This document shows positions 58,617 through 64,000 of a stretch of 64,000 bases of DNA, piece after piece. This stretch comes from DASVWZ01 sp036392935 (lineage in GTDB: Bacteria > Acidobacteriota > Terriglobia > Terriglobales > Acidobacteriaceae). The position numbers and the translations under genes were made by a program. Position 1 is the stretch's first letter, and the number at the start of each line of letters is the position of its first letter. The notes under the pieces are model-generated. The model did no database searches and was not told where the DNA came from. It worked only from the letters and a program-made list of their open reading frames with translations. Where the stretch lies: assembly GCA_036392935.1 (NCBI GenBank), contig DASVWZ010000239.1, forward strand, positions 1 through 64,000, given 5' to 3'.

Positions 58617-59585
58617 ATGGCGGTTGAGGCGACTTTAACCGGCGGAAGTTTCTACGGTGCGGTACAACAGCGGCAAGAGTCGTGCGGGGCGATTTTTACC
58701 GATCTGCGTCATGCCTGCGCTCGAAAGCTGCCGGCCCACGCCCATGAACTGCCTTTCTTCGCGGTGATTCTCGATGGCGATTACGCCGAGCACTACGGAC
58801 GGCAGCATCATTTTTTTGGTCCATTCAGCGTATCGTTCCGTCCGGCGGGCATTCCGCATCAGGATGAAGTTGGTCCGCACGGGGTGCGGTTCTTTGAAAT
58901 TGAGATTCGCCCGGAATGGCGAACGCGGCTGGCACAGGATGGCCGCAGGCTGGACGCAGCTCGCGACGATTTCACTGGTGGAGAGCTGCTATGGCTGGCG
59001 ATGAAATTGTTTCGCGAAACCCGTGGGCCTGTCTCCGAAGGTGACTTGAATGTCGAAAGCCTGCTGGCCGAACTGCTGGCCGAGGTTGGGATGGCGGAGC
59101 GAAAGACAAAAGATGCGCCGGCCTGGATGGCCCGCGTGGTAGCGAAAATCCACGAGGAATATTGCCAGCGATTGACGCTGGCCGCGCTGAGCGAAGAGGC
59201 TGGTGTGCATCCGGTGCATCTCTCAAGAGTGTTTCGAAAGTGCAAGGGCGAAGGCATTGGCGAATATGTGCACCGGTTGCGGATACGCGCCGCGTGCGAG
59301 CAGCTATTGAAACCAGAGGCATCACTGGTGCAGATCAGTTGCGATACCGGATTCGCCGATCAGAGCCACTTCACGCGCACGTTTGGACAACTGACTGGAA
59401 TGAGTCCCGCGAGATTTCGCGAAATGCTTTACCGGCCGAGCCAAAAGTGCCAGTGGGCGACTTCTTGCAAATCCCTTAGTCCGCACGGGGCACACATCGA
59501 TCCGTCCGACAGCCTCAGCGGTCCGCCATCGGCACATACTTCTGTGGATACTGCGGTCCCAGGTAATCGGCGCGTGGACGAATGA
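58617..59585 (+). CDS. AraC-family transcriptional regulator with cupin sensor
   Basis: A 322-residue protein. The N-terminal cupin-like half has PAHAHELPFFAVILDGDYAE and FRPAGIPHQDE. The C-terminal double helix-turn-helix is at about 165-275 (LTLAALSEEAGVHPVHLSRV; CDTGFADQSHFTRTFGQLTG). A tail of about 40 residues after the second motif overlaps the convergent citrate synthase gene by 71 bases. Part of that tail may be decorative. It is divergent from cytochrome P460 across 107 bases and probably controls it; the effector is unknown. Confidence 0.9.
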   Translation: MAVEATLTGGSFYGAVQQRQESCGAIFTDLRHACARKLPAHAHELPFFAVILDGDYAEHYGRQHHFFGPFSVSFRPAGIPHQDEVGPHGVRFFEIEIRPEWRTRLAQDGRRLDAARDDFTGGELLWLAMKLFRETRGPVSEGDLNVESLLAELLAEVGMAERKTKDAPAWMARVVAKIHEEYCQRLTLAALSEEAGVHPVHLSRVFRKCKGEGIGEYVHRLRIRAACEQLLKPEASLVQISCDTGFADQSHFTRTFGQLTGMSPARFREMLYRPSQKCQWATSCKSLSPHGAHIDPSDSLSGPPSAHTSVDTAVPGNRRVDE

Positions 59586-60657
59586 GTCGGTTGTCGTCGA
59601 GTTGCTCAATCACGTGCGCCGTCCATCCGCTGATGCGGGAGACGGCGAATATGGGTGTGAAGAGGTCGACATCGATTCCTAGCGTGTGGTAGGTCGAAGC
59701 CGAATAGAAATCGACGTTGGCGTTAAGTTTCTTTTCACGTTTGACGAAGTCTTCAATTTTCTGCGAATACTCATACCACTTAGGGTTTCCACTCGATTGC
59801 CCCAGATCGCGTGACATCTTGCGCAAATGCGTAGCCCGCGGATCTTCGGTGTGATATACGCGGTGCCCGAACCCGGAAATTTTCTTTTTCTGCTCCAGCA
59901 TGTTTCTTACATGCTCCACCGGATCCGCTTTCGTCCGGTCAATCTCCATCAGCATTTGAAATACCGCTTCGTTCGCTCCGCCGTGCAGCGGGCCTTTGAG
60001 AGTGCCAATGGCCGAAACGATGGCCGAATGCATGTCTGACAAAGTGGCGGCGGTGACGCGAGCAGCGAACGTAGACGCATTCAACTCGTGGTCCGCGTGG
60101 AGAATCAGTGCGATGTCAAAGGCGCGCTCCGCAGTCTTCGACGGCACTGCCCCGTTCAACATCCACAAAAAATTCGCCGCGTGAGACAAAGATTTGTCCG
60201 GGTCAACCACTGGCTTGCCCTTGCGAACGCGGTCGTACGCCGCCACGATCATTGCAATCTGCGAGGTAAGACGAATGGCTTTGCGAACATTGGCGTCGTG
60301 GTCGTTCTTTTTTTCGTCGGGATCGTAGAACGACAACATCGAAACCGCGGTGCGCAAAACATCCATGGGCGGAACATGCTTGGGCACCGACTCCAGCAAC
60401 TGGATGATGGCACCATCCATCTTGCGTTCTTCGGCGAAACGCTGCTGCAGTTGCCTCAATTCATCCTGCTTGGGCAAACGCCCAAACCACAGCAGGTAGC
60501 AGGTCTCTTCAAATGTGGACTTCTCGGCAAGTTCGTGAATATCGATGCCGCCGTAAGCCAGGACACCTTCGTCGCCGTCGATGTAGCAGACTTTCGAAGT
60601 GGTTGCGACGATGCCTTCAAGGCCTTTCGGAGCATGCGTAGTGGTGGTAGCAGACAT
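59515..60657 (-). CDS. gltA: Citrate synthase
   Basis: A 380-residue enzyme of the short (Gram-positive/archaeal-like) type. It condenses oxaloacetate with acetyl-CoA, or propionyl-CoA if it is a 2-methylcitrate synthase. Active-site pieces are intact: LHADHELNASTF, GPLHGGANEAVF (His), ISGFGHRVYHTEDPRA (His/Arg), and the late Asp in NVDFYSA. No prp genes are near, so citrate synthase is the better reading. It is transcribed alone, convergent with the AraC gene and upstream of 267 bases without a gene. Confidence 0.94.
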   Translation of the reverse strand: MSATTTTHAPKGLEGIVATTSKVCYIDGDEGVLAYGGIDIHELAEKSTFEETCYLLWFGRLPKQDELRQLQQRFAEERKMDGAIIQLLESVPKHVPPMDVLRTAVSMLSFYDPDEKKNDHDANVRKAIRLTSQIAMIVAAYDRVRKGKPVVDPDKSLSHAANFLWMLNGAVPSKTAERAFDIALILHADHELNASTFAARVTAATLSDMHSAIVSAIGTLKGPLHGGANEAVFQMLMEIDRTKADPVEHVRNMLEQKKKISGFGHRVYHTEDPRATHLRKMSRDLGQSSGNPKWYEYSQKIEDFVKREKKLNANVDFYSASTYHTLGIDVDLFTPIFAVSRISGWTAHVIEQLDDNRLIRPRADYLGPQYPQKYVPMADR

Positions 60658-60924
60658 GGTTCGGGCTCGCTCTTCTCAAATTCGGTTGTCACCGCACGGC
60701 GGGGGCTCACGCGAGGCGCAATCTTTTTTTATATCTGAAATGGCGCGAACTTTCCAATTGGGAGCTTCCGCGCCCACCTGGGCGATAGGCGAAAACAGCG
60801 CGTAATTCTGATCCGGTATGCCACTGCATCTTCCCGAATTGGGCTACCTTTCTGCGGAAATGTTTACAGGTCACAAAGTCTGGTCGCCTCTGAGTGACAT
60901 TATGCGGGCTGGGAGGCCCACAGC

Positions 60925-61308
60925 ATGGAACTCGATGAAGCGCTCCGGATCGTGCGTGCGCTGGCGGACGGGGTCGATCCGCTGACCGGAAAAGAGTGCT
61001 CGCCAGATGCGCTAGTGCGCAACGCAGAGGTGGTGATCGCGCTGCATCGTGCCGTGGGAGCAATGGCAGCGCAGGCAGAGCGCGAGCGGCTCAAGAAAGA
61101 GCAGCCGGGGAATGCCTATCGTTGGTGGTCGAAGCCCGAGGAGGCACAGGTTTGCGAAGAACTGCGGCGGGGCCTCGATCTGAAGGAGATTGCTAAAAAG
61201 CACAACCGCACCGTGGCCGCCGTGGTAACCCGGCTGATCAAGTTGGGGAAAATTGCACCGCAAAAGAAAGTAGCGGAGCCGCTGTTTTCAGACAAGGCGG
61301 CATCGTGA
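60925..61308 (+). CDS. Small helix-turn-helix protein of unknown function
   Basis: A 127-residue protein. The N-terminal half is helical (LDEALRIVRALADGVDPLTG, NAEVVIALHRAVGAM, AQAERERLKKEQ). The C-terminal half looks like a Myb/helicase-associated-type helix-turn-helix (RWWSKPEEAQVCEELRRGLD, LKEIAKKHNRTVAAVVTRLI, KLGKI). This suggests DNA binding or a tail domain that became free-standing. ATG 60925 fits. It reads toward the large beta-propeller gene that begins about 65 bases later. No name is known to me. Confidence 0.7.
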   Translation: MELDEALRIVRALADGVDPLTGKECSPDALVRNAEVVIALHRAVGAMAAQAERERLKKEQPGNAYRWWSKPEEAQVCEELRRGLDLKEIAKKHNRTVAAVVTRLIKLGKIAPQKKVAEPLFSDKAAS

Positions 61309-61373
61309 AGGGCAGAGGGGACGGGAACGCACGGGGAAGCGGCCTCAAAGCCGCTTTGCGTGCCGTCCCCTCA

Positions 61374-64000
61374 GTGGGGAGATCGCTCTACTGGACCGGA
61401 GTTTGCAGCCTCGTAGTCAGTTCCTGTATTTACGCGGAGAACCAATCCACTCCAAAGCACGTTTCCGACGGCGCTCAATCTCAATCTCAAAATCGCGATG
61501 ACTGGTTCCTGCATGGCCGCGCCGGGGCAGGAAATCCAGCCGCGCTACGCTATCAGACTTATCGCGAGAAGATGCGGCTGAGAGCGCAGCGGCCTGGCGC
61601 GGAGATTCAAGCCACAAAGGAATGGTCGCCGCTGGGACCGGCGCCGCTGGCTTCGGACCTCAATGGTGACGGAACCATGCGCTACAACTGGGTCTCAGGG
61701 CGAGCGACGGCAGTCGCGGTCGATCCGTCCGACGCATCAGGTAACACCGTCTACGCAGGCGGTGCGTACGGCGGAGTGTGGAAATCGACGAATGGGGCCT
61801 CCTTAAATCCGGCGAACGTCGCATGGACACCACTGATCGATGATCAGCCGACGCTTTCGGCAGGAGCCATCGCCGTGCAGCCAGGGGGGACGGGCGTGGT
61901 TTTGGTTGGCACCGGCGAGCCCGACAGCGCGATGGACTCATATTACGGCTTGGGAATTCTGCGATCGACGAACAGCGGCGCCACCTGGACGCTGATTCAA
62001 ACCGACGTCACCGGAATGAGATCGTTTGACGGGATGGGATTTGCTCGGATGGCGTTCAGCACGGCGTCGCCGAACGTCGTGGTAGCGGCGACAGCCTCGA
62101 CGACGGAAGGAATTACGGAGGGGTTGGAGAATCCGGTCACGACAAACCTCGGGATTTATGGATCGACGAACAGCGGAAGCACTTGGACCTACGGGAATAT
62201 CACCGATGGCAACACCACGATTTCGCCCGGATCAGCAACGTCTGTAATCTACAACGCGGCTGCGGGACTGTTTTTCGCCGCAATACGTTACCACGGATTC
62301 TATTCCTCCCCGGACGGCATGAACTGGAGCCGACTGGCGAACCAGCCAGGAGCGGGATTAACTACAACGAACTGTCCGCCAGCGGCGGTTACGCCGAGCG
62401 CGTGTCCCATCTATCGCGGGGAGATCGCAGCGGTTGCGGATCCGAAGAATCCCATCCGGAATGAGCTCTATGTCTGGTACGTCGATCCGAACAACAACGA
62501 TCAAGGAATCTGGGCATCGACCGACAGCGGGAACACGTGGACCGCGCTCAATGAGAGCGGGATCGTCGACTGCGGTGACGAACTGGGATGCGGCGCCGAA
62601 GATGGAGCTTACAATCTGGCGCTGGCTGCGATCGCCGATGGGACTACAACGGATCTGTATGCCGGAGCCGTGAATCTCTACAAGTGCACCACCACCGGAT
62701 CACCGCTGCAGTGCTTCAGTCCGTTCATAAACCTAACCCATGCGTATGGGTGTCCACCGAATTTTGCATCGATTGCGCATGTGCATCCAGCACAGCATGC
62801 GATCGCATTTCTGGTCACCGCTGAGCAGCAAGAGATCATGTATTTCGCGAACGACGGCGGCGTCTATCGGGCATTGAATGGATACACCGGGCTAACCAGC
62901 GGAACCTGCGGCACGCCCAATGCCTTCGACAGCCTGAACCAGACCCTCGGATCGATGACTCAGATGGTTTCATTTGGCCAGTCGGCGATCGATCCAGATT
63001 GGATTCTGGCAGGCACCACCGGAAACGGAGCGGCGGCGACGGATTCGGTGGAGATCAGCAGCACATGGCAGACCGCGAACACCGGAGACAACGGATATAC
63101 GCTGATCGACCCGGCGAATGAAGCCAACTGGTTTACGTCGAACCCGCCAGACACGATCTCAGGCGTCAACATTTTTAACTGCGGCGCAGGCATGGCATGT
63201 GACACGATCGATTTCTATAACAATCAGGTGGTGAGCAGCTCGACCGTGGGTGGGGATACAGGAGCGTATTATCCGCCGTACGTTTTTGACGCGACCGGTT
63301 CGGCCGAAATGATCGTTGGGACCTGCCGGGTGTGGCGCGGGCCAAGCGCAGGCGGCGCATATACGGTCTTAAGCCACAGCTTTGAGACCGGCGGAGATGG
63401 CATTTGCACCGGAACTGAAGTAAATCTGGTGCGCTCGCTGGCGTCGGGTATAGCAAGCAACGGAAATGAAGTGATGTACGCGGGCACGGATGGTTACGGG
63501 CCGCTGATCGGCTCAACCCCGCCGGGAGGAAATGTCTGGGTCAGCCTGAACATCGCAGATGGGCCATCGAGTTGGGTAGACGAAACCGGCGTGATCAATC
63601 CGAATAATTATCCAATCTCGGGGATTGCCCTGGACTCCTCGGATCCGGCCGCGCAGACGGCTTACGTGACCATCCAGGGTTGGAACACGACCGGCCTGCC
63701 GGCGCCCCAGGTGTGGCAGACAACGAATGCCGGCGCCAGTTGGACGGACTTCACCGGTACGGGACTGCCTGGCGCTCCAGTGAACGCCGTCCTGGTATAC
63801 GAAGGAACTGTCTACGTAGGAACCGACGAAGGCGTATTCGCAAGCAGCACGGCATCGGCGAACTGGGCGGAGTTTGGAACCATGTTGCCGGATGCGCCAG
63901 TCACCGCGCTGGCTATGTACAACGACGGAAAAGACCAGTATCTGCGGGCTTCGCTCTACGGTCGCGGGTTGTGGCAGTACCCGATCAAGACGACGCCGTA
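61374..64000 (+). CDS. Secreted BNR/sialidase-like beta-propeller protein, 3' partial
   Basis: The frame is open to the right edge (at least 875 codons). GTG 61374 (or TTG 61356) gives a signal peptide (LYWTGVCSLVVSSCIYAEN). The mature chain has repeated propeller words: VYAGGAYGGVWKSTNGA, ILRSTNSGATWTLIQ, IYGSTNSGSTWTYGN, IWASTDSGNTWTALN, and VWQTTNAGASWTDF. These are Asp-box (S-x-D/N-x-G-x-T-W) repeats of VPS10/sialidase-type propellers. Many acidobacterial proteins of this kind are surface-exposed. Enzyme activity cannot be judged; no catalytic RIP motif or nucleophile is obvious. The window ends after 'TA', so it may stop there or continue. Confidence 0.85.
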   Translation, partial: MGRSLYWTGVCSLVVSSCIYAENQSTPKHVSDGAQSQSQNRDDWFLHGRAGAGNPAALRYQTYREKMRLRAQRPGAEIQATKEWSPLGPAPLASDLNGDGTMRYNWVSGRATAVAVDPSDASGNTVYAGGAYGGVWKSTNGASLNPANVAWTPLIDDQPTLSAGAIAVQPGGTGVVLVGTGEPDSAMDSYYGLGILRSTNSGATWTLIQTDVTGMRSFDGMGFARMAFSTASPNVVVAATASTTEGITEGLENPVTTNLGIYGSTNSGSTWTYGNITDGNTTISPGSATSVIYNAAAGLFFAAIRYHGFYSSPDGMNWSRLANQPGAGLTTTNCPPAAVTPSACPIYRGEIAAVADPKNPIRNELYVWYVDPNNNDQGIWASTDSGNTWTALNESGIVDCGDELGCGAEDGAYNLALAAIADGTTTDLYAGAVNLYKCTTTGSPLQCFSPFINLTHAYGCPPNFASIAHVHPAQHAIAFLVTAEQQEIMYFANDGGVYRALNGYTGLTSGTCGTPNAFDSLNQTLGSMTQMVSFGQSAIDPDWILAGTTGNGAAATDSVEISSTWQTANTGDNGYTLIDPANEANWFTSNPPDTISGVNIFNCGAGMACDTIDFYNNQVVSSSTVGGDTGAYYPPYVFDATGSAEMIVGTCRVWRGPSAGGAYTVLSHSFETGGDGICTGTEVNLVRSLASGIASNGNEVMYAGTDGYGPLIGSTPPGGNVWVSLNIADGPSSWVDETGVINPNNYPISGIALDSSDPAAQTAYVTIQGWNTTGLPAPQVWQTTNAGASWTDFTGTGLPGAPVNAVLVYEGTVYVGTDEGVFASSTASANWAEFGTMLPDAPVTALAMYNDGKDQYLRASLYGRGLWQYPIKTTP

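Overview
The window is high-GC chromosomal DNA from a Gram-negative bacterium. I infer Acidobacteriota (Terriglobia/Koribacter-like). The basis is a serine/threonine kinase fused to tetratricopeptide repeats, an exopolysaccharide locus with an UpxY-type antiterminator, lone secretin, TonB-like and HAF-repeat secreted proteins, and a RAYT-derived repeat family. No 16S rRNA is present, so this placement is an inference from gene content.

Layout. 1-10608: one-directional exopolysaccharide locus (chain-length determinant cut by the window edge, a BY-kinase-like protein without ATP-binding motifs, NusG paralogue, polyprenyl glycosylphosphotransferase, Wzy-like ligase/polymerase, Wzx-like flippase, a GT4 glycosyltransferase and a double-headed GT4 fusion). 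10671-10744: tRNA-Gln(CUG). 10979-23555: accessory zone with secreted unknowns, a receptor-like Ser/Thr kinase, two copies of an internally deleted RAYT-derived mobile element beside a truncated DUF2490 gene, a TonB-domain protein, and a GntR regulator divergent from a CPBP protease across a perfect 20-bp palindrome. 23588-38180: housekeeping genes (purF-purL; selB-trmFO and two ABC permeases; der; a DinG-type helicase; an MFS transporter). 38340-40031: a secreted peptide-N-glycanase A-like protein, followed by a parS centromere-like cluster (40058-40127), which suggests the replication origin region is not far away. 41715-44617: rpsO-pnp operon with a processing-type hairpin and a terminator. 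44889-50438: peptidoglycan block (murA, murQ and an AmpH/class C-like serine hydrolase) plus an amidohydrolase relative without metal ligands. 50628-53196: TPR-secretin and a secreted unknown. 53224-53766: RNase P RNA on the minus strand, unusually long. 53931-57839: envelope-stress-like small proteins and a minus-strand cluster of cysteine desulfurase, two small unknown genes, and mnmA. 57889-61308: cytochrome P460, an AraC regulator, citrate synthase and a small HTH protein. 61374-end: a secreted beta-propeller (BNR/sialidase-like) protein running off the window.

How genes work together. The first 10 kb builds and exports a surface polysaccharide. The desulfurase and MnmA supply sulfur for 2-thiouridine in tRNA, with TrmFO and SelB as further translation-related functions. 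MurA starts peptidoglycan precursor synthesis, while MurQ and its translationally coupled hydrolase fit cell-wall recycling. The most notable candidates are the RAYT-derived non-autonomous elements, the parS cluster, the bacterial PNGase A homologue, the two-gene unknown module wedged between the desulfurase and mnmA, and the palindrome overlapping a strong promoter at the gntR/CPBP junction.
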